Source: Gordionus sp. m RMFG-2023
Lineage: Eukaryota; Nematomorpha; Gordioida; Chordodea; Parachordodidae
DNA length: 64,000 nt
Direction of reading: 5' to 3'
NCBI RefSeq assembly: GCF_954871325.1
Contig: NC_088775.1
Location: forward strand, 62,163,561 to 62,227,560
The notes under the pieces were generated by a model. The model was not told the origin of the DNA. It saw only the letters and a list, made by a program, of their open reading frames with translations, and did no database searches. Below are positions 37,126 to 50,880 of the stretch, piece by piece. Each line of letters opens with the position of its first letter. Position 1 is the stretch's first letter. The translations under genes were made by a program, and so were the position numbers.

Positions 37126-37606
37126 TGTTGTAAATGTTAGATTATAAAGAATTCTTTTGGATTTTGTTGTACTTTATATTTAATTTGCATAAAGAATTCT
37201 TTTGGATTTATTATTATAACGCGTGATAAAAATATTATATTTGAATAGTTAAGATTAGTTATAAGTAGATTGAAAAGAGTATAAAAAGGCCAATTTTTAC
37301 CATACAAATAGATCTTTCATAATTATTAACTTTTTTGTATTTTATTTTTTTATTTTTATTAATCTTTTTTATTATTTTTACTTTTATAATTTTGTTAATT
37401 TGATAATGTTATAATTTTGAATAAAGGATAAAATTGATTTCATGATTTCGTGATTCCTAATTATTATTAATTTCTTTTTAAATATATATATTTGTTTTCT
37501 TTTTTTATTTTAGGTCTCAAAAGCCTTACTTCAACATTCTAATTATTATTAATTTCTTTTTATATTTAGGTTTATATTCACAATGACAAATCGCCTCCTT
37601 GTGACA
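37126..37606 (+). repeat. 3' LTR
   Basis: 481 bp, with the same ends, TATA-like box and AATAAAG signal as the 5' copy. It is longer mainly because of a duplicated stretch near its 3' end. Confidence 0.88.
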
Positions 37607-37611
37607 GGATG

Positions 37612-40497
37612 ATTAGGGATAAAACGTAGGTGACCAGGAAAATGGGGATGTCCCAAGAAATTATGAATTTTACAGGAAATTTTCCTTGTAGTTTTCCCAT
37701 TTTTTAATCATTTATAAAAATATAAATTTTTTCCTCTTTCAACTGTCAAATTAATTATGTAGATTAAATGTATACATTTTTGCAATTTATATATAAAAAT
37801 GTTATTTTTTCAACTTTAAGTCATTTGAACTAGTTCTTTAAAATTTAAAAACCTGATTTTATCAGAAATGTAGTTTAGTAAGTTTAGAATACCTATCTTA
37901 TGAATTGTAGACCTTTTTGCCTTTAATCTTTTTTATAATTTATGTAAAAAATCTATATAAAACCTATTATAAATTATATTAAGTTCAAATGTTCAAGGCT
38001 AAATTGTCTGAAACTCATAGGGTAGTTATTCCAAACATGATAAAATACATTTCCGGTAAAATAAAATATTTAAATTTAAAAACGCGCTCAAGAAAATTGA
38101 CCCTAACATATACAATCCTTATAATAACTTTTTGAAATCATTGTCGGAAATTGAATGTTTGCCATATCAATTTATAAGTTTTAATTTGTTTGTTTATTTT
38201 ATATTAGAAGAGTTTCAAATCATAGCCCTAAATGATGTTGATGTTATATCTTCTAATTCTAATAGTCCTATTTATTACTATAACTGTTTAAACTAATAAT
38301 AATATAAATAAATGGTAATTAAGATTAATTTCCAAAAAAATATTCAGAAAATCTTAATTGAATTTACTTAATTATATAGGAAATATTTATTCAAAATCTC
38401 TAAATGGGATTTTTAAAAAAAGAGAGGGTCTGAAAAGTTTCGATAGGAGAAATATCCATTTTATATGGATCTAGAATTGACTAATAGCTTAATTCTTGAT
38501 GTTGAAGATCTGATTTGGACTCATAAATAAAGAAAATAACAATAAGATAAAAACAATTAAAATTGGATTATATATTTATTGATATATTAATAGTTTACTT
38601 ATTTTATATGAATTCAGAAAAATTTTTTAAATAAAATTCGAAATTTTAGTTGTTTCTTTTTTTTCCAAAATTTTTATATATTAAAGTTTCCTAGAAAATT
38701 AAATCCCTATAATGATGTTATTATATTTTTTTACATATACAATTGAAGAGAATCAAAATCTGTTATATTTCTAAATCCATATACATAACTATTATCAAAT
38801 ATTATTGAATAATTAAATAGTTATTAACAATCAAGAATTAATCGATAAATAATATTTTTTAAGTGCATCAATTATCATTTTGATTATCTTTTATAGCTTA
38901 ACTAAGATCACAATGCCTTCTAACTTGTGGGTAAAAATTAAAACTACAAAGTAATGTCGATTTCTAAATTTTCAAAATTTTTATGAATTGAATATTAAGC
39001 TTAGTTTTCATACATAAACAAAACAAACAAAGTTTTTAGCCTTTTCTTTTTAATTTTATACTATTACTACCTCATTTTTCAAATTTTATTTTAAGTCCTA
39101 TTAACACTAAGTCTTAGGTTATGGTATTTATACTCACTTTTTTATTAAATTTAATTTCAAAGAAAATACCGAGGCTGACGTTTTTTGATTAAAACTCGCT
39201 TAGCCCGTTTTGGAATCGACTAAAACGGAAAATGAAGAATATAAATATTTTCTCTAATTTTTAATCAATATTTCCTTTGTGTAATAATGTTTACCTAAAC
39301 TTTTGTTTGTTTTCCACGAAGATACCCTACATAATGACATTATTGGGAATGTATTTCTTTAAAAATAAAATTAATTTTCTTAATAGAGAACTCAACTTTT
39401 AATTTATTCTTATGTACTCTACTTCAATTCCGTGCCGTTTTTTTCCTCTGGAACGGGCACTTCATGTAGAAAGGACCGTTTTTAGGCAGATTTTTTAATA
39501 GTGACGGAAAGTATGACCAAACTGGAGCAAATATTTTTTCATAAACAATAAATTTATATAATTTTAAATGTTTCATTTTATTTTTAACTATTCTATATTC
39601 ACCCTCTCATATATTCGTTCTATATTATTATCAATTGAAAATAAAATAAATTTATAATTTAAAATATTATTAAAAAGATATAATATATTTTTACTACTTA
39701 CACTTACTATATGAAGATTTTTGGGAAAAATAATTGTCTATGAAGATGGTAGTTTATTATTTATATTAAATAGCTTTTATAATTAAATTTGACATTTTTT
39801 TTTCATTTTTTATCTTTCATCTTTTATATCATTGATACAATTATCTTTCCATTAAAAAAATAAGGTTTTTACTGAATAACATGCACGATTTTATTAATAT
39901 AATTGATACTTCCTAAATAACTAGTTGCCCAACTTTTGATCGCTACAACATATATTTAAAATTAAATATTTAACTAGTTATTCATATTCGTTGTAACAAG
40001 TACATTAAAAACTAATTAAATATCTAAATAACTATGCATCATAATTATAAATGTCATAAAAAATATTAAAACCCACCGTTTGCTTTGCTATCTCAAACTC
40101 TGTTTACAGAGATCACGACTCAGTGATACTTCTTTTTATGCACAGAACAGAAGCTATTAATAAAATTTATTATGGTCAAACTAAAAGGTGAGAGTGAGGG
40201 TAGTGAACGTTGGTTTGTTTTTACATTAATTTAAAAACATTTTTCAAATTTTAGAATGGAAAATGTATATTATTATTATCAATAACATTTTCTTCTACGG
40301 TACCTTCCATTCATTAATATCATCATTGTCTGGCTTATTTACATCGATTTGGATATCCATTTGGATAACATTTTAAATAATTTACACCAGATGATTTAGG
40401 TTTATTATACAAATTGAAAATATAAATTTCAAAATTTAATAATAAATCATAAAAATTAATTATATTTAAATTTTCATGTTTATAGTTACATTCATTA
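37612..40497. other. AT-rich DNA, no gene recognised
   Basis: No coding stretch, repeat array or inverted repeat stands out on either strand. Confidence 0.5.
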
Positions 40498-40648
40498 TAG
40501 TTTTAAAAAGTAGTTTAGTAACGCGCCACTTAACTATTTTCACAAAAAGAGGCGCTAAAAAAAATTTATAATTGGAAAAAAGTAGTGGTATTAGCTATCA
40601 CTGCCAAGAAGATAGCTTGGTACAGTAGCGCGCTACTTTAACAACTCT
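40498..40648. mobile_element. short hAT-type MITE
   Basis: The ends are inverted: AAAAAGTAGTTTAGTAACGC at the left and GTAGCGCGCTACTTTAACAAC at the right. The right end read inward (GTTGTTAAAGTAGCGCGCTA) is the style of some hAT MITEs. About 150 bp, no ORF. Related end sequence is inside the core of the fold-back element near 20340-20430. Confidence 0.6.
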
Positions 40649-40654
40649 GATATT

Positions 40655-42575
40655 TTGGTATTAAATTTAATTTCTAATTTCTAATGCACAAATAAACCTT
40701 ATTTTGTTTATTTTAATATAAAAGTTTATACATTACCACATCCTGATATAATAATGGTATAATAAGTAAATTAGCAATCTGTATCATTTGATTAACTTAT
40801 AATATATAAAAATTAAAAACAAACATTTTATTCTAATAGCTCTGTTAATATCTGACTCAATCCGAGGTTTAGGGTACATATCTTGCAAGGTAAAATTTTT
40901 TTGTATTTTTTTAAAATAGAATTTGACACAAAATTTATAATATGGGAATTGTATAAATTTTTTAAATTGTTGTTAAGCTAGTTAGATTTATTGAAGATAT
41001 AATTTTGTAAAAAAATCTCTATTATTAGTTACTTTCGAATTTGATAAAATGCGCAAAGACACTATAATGAGTGGCATCTTTTTAAATATAATGGTCAAAT
41101 TAACAGGTTACTTTTCTATCGTCTGTCTTATTTGTAAATTATAATACTCTCAATTTCTCTCAGAGAAGCATTTTTTTATAACTTAAAGTAGAAGAAATAA
41201 TTTTCATGAAACAGTTACCGCTAATCTATACTCTAGTCGCCTATGCTGATTACAAGAAAGGTCTCAAATAAATGAAATATATTGTCGGCATGATAAAGAA
41301 TGGTTTCAAAATTAATTTGAGGAATTATTAACAATTCTATAAATATATAAGGGTGAATATTTTAATCTTTAATTATATTCTATATGATTTCATTATTTTT
41401 GCAACATATATATAAGATTTACAATATGTAATCAAAAAAGACTAGCTATTACTTTAGGGTATATTTGCTCATTTATATTAATATAATTTAAACGGATATG
41501 TAGAAACGTTATCTAGAAGATTAAATGAGTGTCATGTTTAAAATCTTAGTTTCTTCTTACTTAACTTAATCTCTTCATACTTATTTGTTAGCCCATACTT
41601 AAAAGTCGGCTAAATAACTAGCTATTAAGTATTATGCTGAATGAGTAAACATGTAAATATATAGTAGAATAAGCCGACTTTTAAGTATTATACCGAATGA
41701 ACAAACTTGTAAATACTCTCTTGATTGCATATAGTATAACTATTAGATATATGTTGCATAAATGATGCAAATATAATTAACGATTGAAATATTCATCCTC
41801 ATATATTTATAGAATTGTGTCATCATTTAATAATTCCTAAATTTTGAATTCTTTATCATGTCGAATCAAATATGTTTAATTTATTTGAGATATTTTTTAT
41901 GAATCAGCATAGGTGGCTAGAGCATAGATTAGCGACAACAGTTCCATGAAAATTATTTCATCTACTTTAAGTTATAAAAAAAAATGCGTCTCTGAGAGAG
42001 AGATTAAGAGTATTCGTTATTATAAACAACAAAAAAATAATTTACATATAATATAAAGCAGATAATTACAAATAAATTTTAATTTGGAATATCCTATAAA
42101 TAAAATGAATAAAATTTATTTAATAATTAACTTGGAAGGCAACTAGTTAATTTGGTGTTTATATTTAAAAAAATGTCACTTATAATAAGTAATTAATAAT
42201 AGTGATTTTTTATAAAATTATATCCCCAATAAATTTAACTAGATTAATAACACTAATTATAATTTAGAAAAATGATATAGATGCCGTATTATTAAAATTT
42301 TGTATCAAATTTTAATTTTTTATAAAAAAAACGGAAAAAATTTTATCTTGCAAGATATGAACCCTAAACCTCGGATTGATAGACTGACATTAACAGTACT
42401 GGACTTGGTAAGCTTTTAGAATAAATGCATTAAATTTTTATATATTATAAGTTAATCAAGTGAAACTGGATACTAATATACTTATTATGGAATTATTTTC
42501 CTAGATTCTATACAATTATTAAATTAAAATAAACAAAATTAAGTTTATTTGTGCATAAAAATTAAATTTATTACA
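40655..42575. repeat. inverted repeat of about 1.9 kb (long palindrome)
   Basis: The left arm (about 40655-41590) returns inverted in the right arm (about 41655-42575). Matching anchors are CCGAGGTTTAGGGTACATAT with its inverse near 42350-42375, TTCTCTCAGAGAAGCAT with its inverse near 41990, and AAGTCGGCT with AGCCGACTT at the centre near 41610-41675. Arms are diverged by point changes and small indels. No ORF was recognised. It could be a fold-back element or a duplicated inversion, and if transcribed would give a long hairpin RNA. Confidence 0.85.
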
Positions 42576-42734
42576 GAAATGTATGTTATATATATACTGT
42601 GCATCTTTCATGTTACTAATTAGAATAACATCTTTATTCTATCATTATGTTATTTACTATTCAATTTTCTCTCTATTTAGATCTAAAACAACATATACAA
42701 AAAAAATTGAATTTTTATGGTTTTTAAATATACG

Positions 42735-43125
42735 TAGGGGAGACTGGGGTTAGTCGAACCAATTTTTACAAAATTGGCTATAGCTCTTGTTGTTTTATAG
42801 ATAATATAAAAAATAATATATGATTGGATACCTAAAACTATACTCTATAAAGGTGCCTTATAAAAAATCTTAAGAATATAATTATTTTTTTTTAATTTTA
42901 TTTTTTGTTAAAGTGAAAATATTGTTTAACAAGCCCCAATAGCGGGGTAGGCAAACCACTTCAAGGGGCTTTCTAAACCATTGGTTTTTTTAGGCCATAA
43001 TAAATTGAAATGCATTTTTATTTATTAATAATGATATGTATAGAATAATTTTATTATTTTATTGTTCAAAATATCATAATACTTATAAATTGAAGCTAAT
43101 TATATATAAAAATTGAAACTAAACT
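42735..43125. repeat. dispersed repeat copy, inverted relative to 6.34-6.73 kb
   Basis: It starts GGGGAGACTGGGGTTAGTCG and includes CAAGCCCCAATAGCGGGGTA and ATTGTTCAAAATATCATAAT, matching the reverse complement of the copy at 6340-6735. No coding content seen. Confidence 0.75.
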
Positions 43126-44315
43126 TTCCCTAATTTAATAAACATTTTGGACATAAAAAATATGAATTTTAAGGAGATATTAAGATTTCTTAGCATAAAT
43201 CCTAAATACCAATCATAAACAGCCATGAAATTGCCTTTTCAAGATTTCGAAATTTTTTTCATTATTAATTGCTATAATTGACGTGTATGGTCTAGCAAAC
43301 CCCGCTAACTCTAAATTGACAAATCATGATTGAAATAATATTTAGAATTGATAAATACTCATAAAACTTATCCAAATTATAGAAGAATGTTTAAACTTTT
43401 AATAAAATTTAATTTACATATAAATGATCATATATTTTAATAAAAATTAAAATTCTGTCATGTAAAAATCTTTTGAAAATTTCATCAAAATTTTATCTTA
43501 AATAAAATTTTGGAGTAATTAATTATTTTAAAATATATTTTGTCCATAGATGTATACTAATGAAAACTATATTAGGATAAAATTTTAACCTTCTAAAAAA
43601 AGCTAAATTAGGGTGTCCTTGTTCAAATACTTTTTAGCCTGTAATAAAAAAGAGAAGAGTATCCAAATTAAATCGACTTAGAACAAAGCTTAAAAGCTTA
43701 ATTTATTAATTTCCCATAATATAGTGAACATTATGATTCGTTAAACACATTTGACGAACATTGATTGATAGGGGATCTTAACTTAATCTTTAAATATTTA
43801 TTTTCCATGTAATTTTTATTAAATAGTAATAAAATATTTAATTAAATAGAGCTATCGTCCTTTATAAATGATCTAACAGTTATTTTTATTTTGTAAAATT
43901 TTGTCAGGAATTTATTTTTTGACGAACTATTATGACATATAAAAATATATTATAAGGACGAAGAAAATGTTATAATTATTATAAAATTAAGTTGTTTTTT
44001 TGTATTGTGTGAATTTTTAGATATTTTCCTTTTATTTTAATGTTAAATGCAGAGGATATCAGTGGTCTATAAGATATTTGAAAATCGAAATAATTATTGA
44101 ATAATTTAATCAATTTACACTCAACTAAAATGTTTACTTATTTAAAATAATTGCATAGTTAAAGAAGGTTATTAAAATAATTACGTAGTTGAAGAAGGAT
44201 AGCAATATACATGTAGATTCTATTCTACATATTAAATATAAACTCAAAAACCTAAAATTTGTGGTTCATGATTTGCTAAAAACGTTGATCCATCCTGCAA
44301 ACACGGCGGATACCT

Positions 44316-44840
44316 TTTTAGTAAGGGAGATTGGGGTTATATTGTCCATAAAAAATGAAGTGCTATAATATAAAAAATAGGTGAAGCAAATTTTCCAAAA
44401 TGTTCAAACGTAGTTTTATTCTTTATATTTTTTAAGGTAGAAATTAATATTTAAGAAAAAAAACTTTTAACTTTTTATTAATATAAAATTTAAAAAAATG
44501 AAAATTTAATATTATGAAAAACATCCAGAGTACCTATTATCCTTCTGCGGGTCATAGCGCTTCTTTATTTTTACATTTAAAAAATTTTTTTTTATATAAA
44601 AATGTTAATTCTAAGTAAATAAATGGAAATATATTGTCAAATATGTTAAATTTATCAGGTGCATCAATATTATATATCACTCGGAAGAACCTGTTGTCAC
44701 TAAAACTGACAAAAAATAAGTCAATCATCTTCATATTATCATTCATGTCCCTAGGCAAACTAGTGGCGTATTTATTTTATTCAAAATAATCCCTGCTTAA
44801 AAATAGGTAATACCCCAACCTGTCCCAGGTCTTCACAAGT
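44316..44840 (-). mobile_element. possible short TIR element enclosing an ORF
   Basis: The left end GGGAGATTGGGGTTAT and the right end, read from the other strand as GGGACAGGTTGGGGTATTA, are similar. The ORF 44552..44758 (-) reads MPRDMNDNMKMIDLFFVSFS and VIYNIDAPDKFNIF, extending upstream to KYATSLP. It looks more protein-like than chance AT-rich frames, but I recognise no family. It could be a host exon captured between repeats or a fragment of an element protein. Confidence 0.35.
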
Positions 44841-47800
44841 AATTAAAATTTAATTGAAGATTAGCATAAATATTGTCAATTATTTTATACATGATAAAAT
44901 TAAGTTTATTTTATCGTTTAGAATTGATAGCCTGAGCAACATTTATAAAAAAAATTTATTAGAAAAAATGTGTTATTTAGACGTGTTAAAATGTAAATTT
45001 ACAGTACCATGAGCAATATTGTGAGAAACATTTTTAGCCTTCTTAAGCAACTTATTAAAACACATATTTGGCTTATTTATTTGCTGTAAATCAGAATAAT
45101 TTAAAAATTCTCTAAATGTTTCATTTAGAATATGCTATGCATGCAGGATGAATTAGAAAAGTTAAAAATCATAGTTGGCATTATCTTGTCCGATCCTAAT
45201 AAAAAACCATTATACTTTGTACCCAGTATTTGAATTTTTGTTATTTGATTATGGCATATTCTACCAAGTCAACTAGAGCTTTTAGGATTAATTGGGGGGG
45301 GGGGGATGTTATAAGTGAAACTGATATTTGTCCTAGTATTTGAAAAAATTTCAATATTTTATTTACATTTTAGATGTCAATCAATAATATCGCGTATTGT
45401 TGATTGGTAGGAGATTAAACAAAGGATTATAATAAATAATAATTATTATATACTTATTTTATTTTTGTGAATATTCATCATTCTAGTTTTTTATGGGATT
45501 TAATTGTATAGGAAGAATATATTTTTTTGATATTTGAAAATAAAATTATTTTTTGAAAAATGAAAATAAAAGAAATAGTTTGTGATTATTATTTGAAGAA
45601 AAAGATCTATTTAAGAATTTAGAGTAAGTTTTCTTATTTTATTCTAATTAATTGAAAACTGAGTGAATCTTAGATATTTAAGTTTTTTATTTTATTCTAA
45701 TTATAGCAATAAAGTTGAGAATAGGTGTTGAGTCTTAGAAATAAAGTTGAGTAACATTGCTGAGTTTTAGAAAATCTATATTGTATATATATGCATATAA
45801 AATTAAAAGTTCTTACCAGCCCTGAATTGCTTCATCAAATAATTGAAAAATATTTTCACTAATATATGTATGTTAGCGTCAGTGTGTTTTTTTTGACCAG
45901 GCATTATATTTTCAATTTTAAATCATTTTTAAGGCTAAAATCTGATTTTACCGGAAATCTTAACCCCTCCCCCTCCTTTTTTAGATATTATAAGTTTTAA
46001 TGATTCTTTGCATAAAACAAACCGAATAAAAATTATTTTGATTAAAATCGACGTTAAGACAATTATAATGTTTAAAAAAAGGTTTGTATTATGTTCGCAT
46101 TTGTAAATCATCATATGGCTTATCATTCTTTCTTTCTTTTAAAAAATACAATTAGCCATGTCTCTTTTTCTGGTCTACAGAATGTTTAGTATCGACTAGA
46201 TTGTTTATGAGCCATTATGAAATTGGGGAAAATGGCGAGAAGTTTAGTTATAAAAAAATGAAAGCTGGGCAATTCCTTTTATGTTTTCTTCCTGTTTTCT
46301 ACCCATAATTTAAAATAAATTTTTCAACTTTAATTTTAAAAAGAATTTTGCTTAATGTAAACGTTAATGAAATTAAAAGTGATAGATCGTTTAAATAAGG
46401 AATGCATCATTTTTTCAATTTATTACTCATGTTTAGTTTTATAATAGAATTAAATTTTATTTTTTGGAAATATGACATGCAATGGGGCTGTTTAACTAAA
46501 AAAATTATCATTTTTGCATAATACAAATTATTTTATTTATAAAATATTTATTTATTTTAAAAAAATTATATAATTTAAAATCCGAATTTCTGATCATATA
46601 TTATAAATTTTAAATAGTGTAGCTTGTTTCGCCCTCAAAAAAGTAGCCTCAAATAATCATTCTCATTACAATTTGGCATTTTTTATTTTCTAATAAATTT
46701 ATATCTTTTTATTTTGAGAATTAGTTATTTTTAAGGGTTTATTAATTCATAATGGGCTAATTTTACTCCTCATCTTTAGTTAACAATGATTTCTATATAA
46801 CTGACTAAAAAAATGTCTGAAAAATAAATAAAAAATTTAAAAAAAGAGAATAAAGAATGAATATAGAAATACACAAAGAAATTTTATTAGAGAATCCTAG
46901 GAAAGAGGAGGCTCGTCAAATTAGTGTGAAAGATAAGGTAAAAACCTCTCATTCAAATCTCAGGTGCCTGTAGTTATTTTTTTTTCCATAGGATATCAAT
47001 TGGAAATTTTCATCCACGAAGATAGCATGTTGGTGAATGGTGACATTGGGCATAAAAATTAGATTTCGTCATCTGAGTATTTTATCTATTTTAGAGTTTA
47101 CGTTTAGAACAAATCTAATTGTAAAATATTAGACCTAATACCGAAAAATTATTGATAAATTCCTAAGCCCAAGAGAATGCCGTTAGACCAGGAATTAACC
47201 CATTATTGATCAACGTATTATATCTGCAATAGTATTATTTTTCCACATATAAAAATTTTAAAATTTTCACATATAATACTTTGAAGTTCGGCAATTTTGG
47301 ACTATTAAGATACTATATGTTCTAGGCTCTCTCGTTGAAGGAGCATTTATTAAATTAAAATGCAATTGACATAAATATATTTTTTATAGATGCCTTAACC
47401 TATTCCAATTAATTTTGACCCTTCACTCTATCTATTCTTCGATAATCCCATAAATTTTTTTATAAAAAAAATACACTTTTAAATACAATATTTTAAAAAG
47501 CCATTATTAGCTATAAAAATTAAAAATAAATGTAATATAATTCCAAAAAATCCTAGCCGGGCCGAAAAAATTTTTTAAAAAAAATCCAGGCCAGCCTGGT
47601 AATAAAAACCCGGGCCGCTACAGGTCTCTGATAATATATTAAATTTACTCCCTACCAAAAACGATATACGAAAATATTAATATTCATTATTTATATAAAA
47701 ATAAACATATGACATTTCTGATGTGCTTGGTAATTTATGAAAATTATGAAAAAACAGTGTATGCTTTGCGTGTTTTATCATTAGCAGCAAAATCCCATGC

Positions 47801-49782
47801 TAAATTATTTATATTTCGCTTCATAGTTGGTTATCATCATCCCACACCTAAGTCCTTCTAGATTGCTCATTTTGAGTCAGAGCTCCTCACCCTAATCTCG
47901 TACTTTTTCTAGTATTCAATTGTTTACAAGTGAATCATGGGTTCAATTAATATTTGTAAAATATATTTCTATATAAAGGAGGGATCATTCCGTAGCCATA
48001 AATATATCGATTACTGGTAAATAAAATTTTATTAAAAGTACATAATCAATGGGATATCTTATTTCAAAGAAAAAATCAATTTTCAAAATAACAAAGATAG
48101 GGGAAGGGAAATATTGATAAAATAAACGTTGGCAGGGGGGGGGGTAAGTAATTAAATGATGTTGTGTACTCAAATGATGACTGGCACCCCATCATTAAAA
48201 GTAAATCATAATGATAAGATTTATTTAAATTTAAATGCCTCACACCTTGTCTTAAAACAAATCATAATGTTAAGATTTTTTTTAAAATGTCTCACACCTC
48301 ATCAGACTTCTGTAAATTAAATCTGACATCAAACATTTAAAAATAAATAATGATTATACGGCTAATTATAAATACACAAAAACACAATTCAAAATGGACC
48401 AACATTAACATCATTCAAAATAGACCAACGTCTACCATTTTAAAGGCTTCCTTTAGTAATATTAGTTTATCAATAAACTGATTTATGCACAAATTTCTGT
48501 ATAAATTTAGACATACAGGATTCCATTTATATATCTTTTTAACTCACAAAATATTTTATTCTGATACAAAGGAATCTCCCATTCCTCTTGCATCCAAACG
48601 AATATAATCATGATTGACATTATATTAATCTTCGACATTTATACAATATTTAATTGTCATATGATATTAGATATAATTAAAATATAAAAATACAACTATA
48701 ATCTATGTTTTAATGTACCATTTATACAACTTTGACCTAGAAAAATTGAAAAATTTTCATTTTTCTAAATTTTTTATCTAAAAAAATTTGATGCATTTTC
48801 AGGTATGTTTACCTAAAATTGGACTCTACCTAGACCCTCATGTAGCTAGAACAGGACCCAAACCCGAACCCTTTTAAAAAATTGAGAGTTCAAAGGATCT
48901 AATAAAAAAAATTCTTAAAATAATAATAAAAAACATATAAAATAAATATTTTCCTCGCATTTTTCAAATTTTGGTATTTTTGCATCCATTTTATAGGTAA
49001 AATTTTAGTATAAATGATAATTTAACATGCTAATAATATAATAGGAATATGTTGCTTGTCTTGTTATTACTTCAATTTTAGAAAGTAAAATATTAGGACA
49101 TAAACATAAAATCAAAAAATGAAATAAAGCCAATATATTCAAATTTTAAATTTAATTTTTAAATATAAACAATTATGTAAATATAAATGTAAAGTTTGTT
49201 AATAGTTTTGGTGTGTTAAATTTTATTTAATAAGTACTTTTTGGATTAAATAATATAAAGAATAAAAATAGTATAAATTATGTTTATATGAAGTATAATA
49301 CAAAATAAATAAAGATAGTTTTTTTTATTAATATTGAATCAATATTTCTATATGCTCTCCAAACCCTGAATCTGTAACCTTTTTAAAAATTTGAACTCTG
49401 AGCACAGACCCTTTCCTGTATTATTTTATTATAAACTGTTTTATATATTCTTAGTATGAAAATATTATTTTTTCATCATAATATTTTTATCATTAATAAA
49501 AAAAATTCCAGAAAATTCACAATTTTATTGTTATTCTCGAATATTTTTTTATATAAAGGTATGTTGAGTATAAAAATTATTTACAAATTATTATGAATTT
49601 TTTATAGCAATTTTTAAATAATATTAGATATTCAGATGGATTTTTATTAGCGTGATATATATATCAAGATAAAAATAACCAACGGCTTTGAATCTTGGAT
49701 CTGGAAGTATATTTGTTACTAATTTACTCAAAGGTGTCAGCATCCTCTTTGTTTTCTATCAAATTTGATACTTTTTTGTACA
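44841..49782. other. AT-rich DNA, no gene recognised
   Basis: Poly-G runs occur at about 45296 and 48136. A GC-richer patch at 47555-47640 holds GCCGGGCC, AGGCCAGCCTGG and CCCGGGCCGC, and may be a transposon end. 48820-48900 and 49350-49420 share CCTGAATC-like and ACCCAAACCC-like low-complexity text. No exon chain could be built. Confidence 0.5.
46905..46975 (+). other. tRNA-like B-box, possible SINE remnant
   Basis: CATTCAAATCTCAGG is B-box-like, about 55 bases after GGCTCGTCAAATTAGTGTG. No cloverleaf could be closed. Confidence 0.2.
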
Positions 49783-50880
49783 TCTCTAAACAGGGTCGTA
49801 GTCGGGGGGGGGGGAGAGGGAGTTCGAGAAAAGGCAGCCTCCCCACCCACAAAAAAATTTTTATGCCCCCAAACCTGACCCTCAGAAAAATTTTTGGGCC
49901 CCAAAAGTGACCCCCATAAATTTTTCCGTCTCCCAAATTTAAAATTTTTTTTATAATATATTATTTTTATATTTTTAAAATAAATGTTTAAATTTATTCA
50001 AAAAACATATCTAGTTTGTAAATTTCTTTCTATCCTGTTTTATTTTTATCTAATAATAAATCATCATTCATTCATATTGTATCATTTTCATGTGTGTTAG
50101 TGTATGACATAATATAGGCGTTTAATCACGTTTAAATTGTACTTATTTCAAAGATAATTATTTTATAATTATGGTTCAATCACAATATTATTTATAATAT
50201 AACCAGTTATTTAAAACAGCGGTGAATATTTAGAATTATGAAGAAAATACTGAGATAACAACAATTTTGGTTAGTCAACAAATTAACCCTAATAAGATTA
50301 TGTTTAATCACAGGTGATCTAAAAGTAGGCTTTTACCTTCGACAAAGAATATCAATTGAAATTTGTCGATCCAACTGCATATCCATACATGGGTCATTAA
50401 GCCCCGCCGACCATACCTAAATATATTATTTTAAATTATTTTTTTTAATTTCTCTTCTTTTAATTATATATTTTTATAAAGAATATAGATATAGTATGTC
50501 AATTATAATTTTAATATTTTTTTAAATAGTATTTTCATCATTGATTTGTTTTATTTTTATAATTGTGCATTGAAGTTTTTTAAAAATAAAAGTGATAATA
50601 TAATCTTTACTATCTTAAATCAATATATGATTTGATGCTATTTCTTAGCATACAGGAGATACCTTTTAGTGGGATTGGTTCAACAAAAATTACGGATGCT
50701 GCAACTGATGAAAACATATTTTATTCCTCAGGACTATTTATAGCAATATTATCATACACCATCCAAAAAGATCCTGAATTAAATAAAATTTTGAAATTTA
50801 TACCCAAAAATGCTCAATATACACCACCCCAGATTTAAAACGAAGTAATATATATTATCCCAGATGTGGTGCTTGAATAT

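Larger units (their letters stand above)
34665..37606 (+). mobile_element. LTR retrotransposon, probably non-autonomous
   Basis: The two long terminal repeats start TGTTGTAAATG and end TTGTGACA, and are flanked by the 5-bp target duplication GGATG (34660-34664 and 37607-37611). One base after the 5' LTR comes TGGTGTTGGAGAGAGG, a plausible primer-binding site. Before the 3' LTR lies the purine tract AAGTAGGGAGG. The internal region is about 2.0 kb. I recognise no reverse transcriptase or integrase there, so it probably relied on another element. The family cannot be fixed. The LTRs are very similar by eye, which suggests a fairly young insertion. It lies about 150 bp upstream of the first exon of the seven-exon gene, in the opposite orientation. 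Confidence 0.88.

Noticed and set aside
48136-48146. Poly-G runs here and at 45296 as functional G-quadruplexes
   Set aside because: Single homopolymer runs without a regular four-tract arrangement; likely slippage products.
49695-49936. Two overlapping opposite-strand frames of about 70 codons
   Set aside because: They lie across the GC-rich hAT terminus and its poly-G run; no family match.
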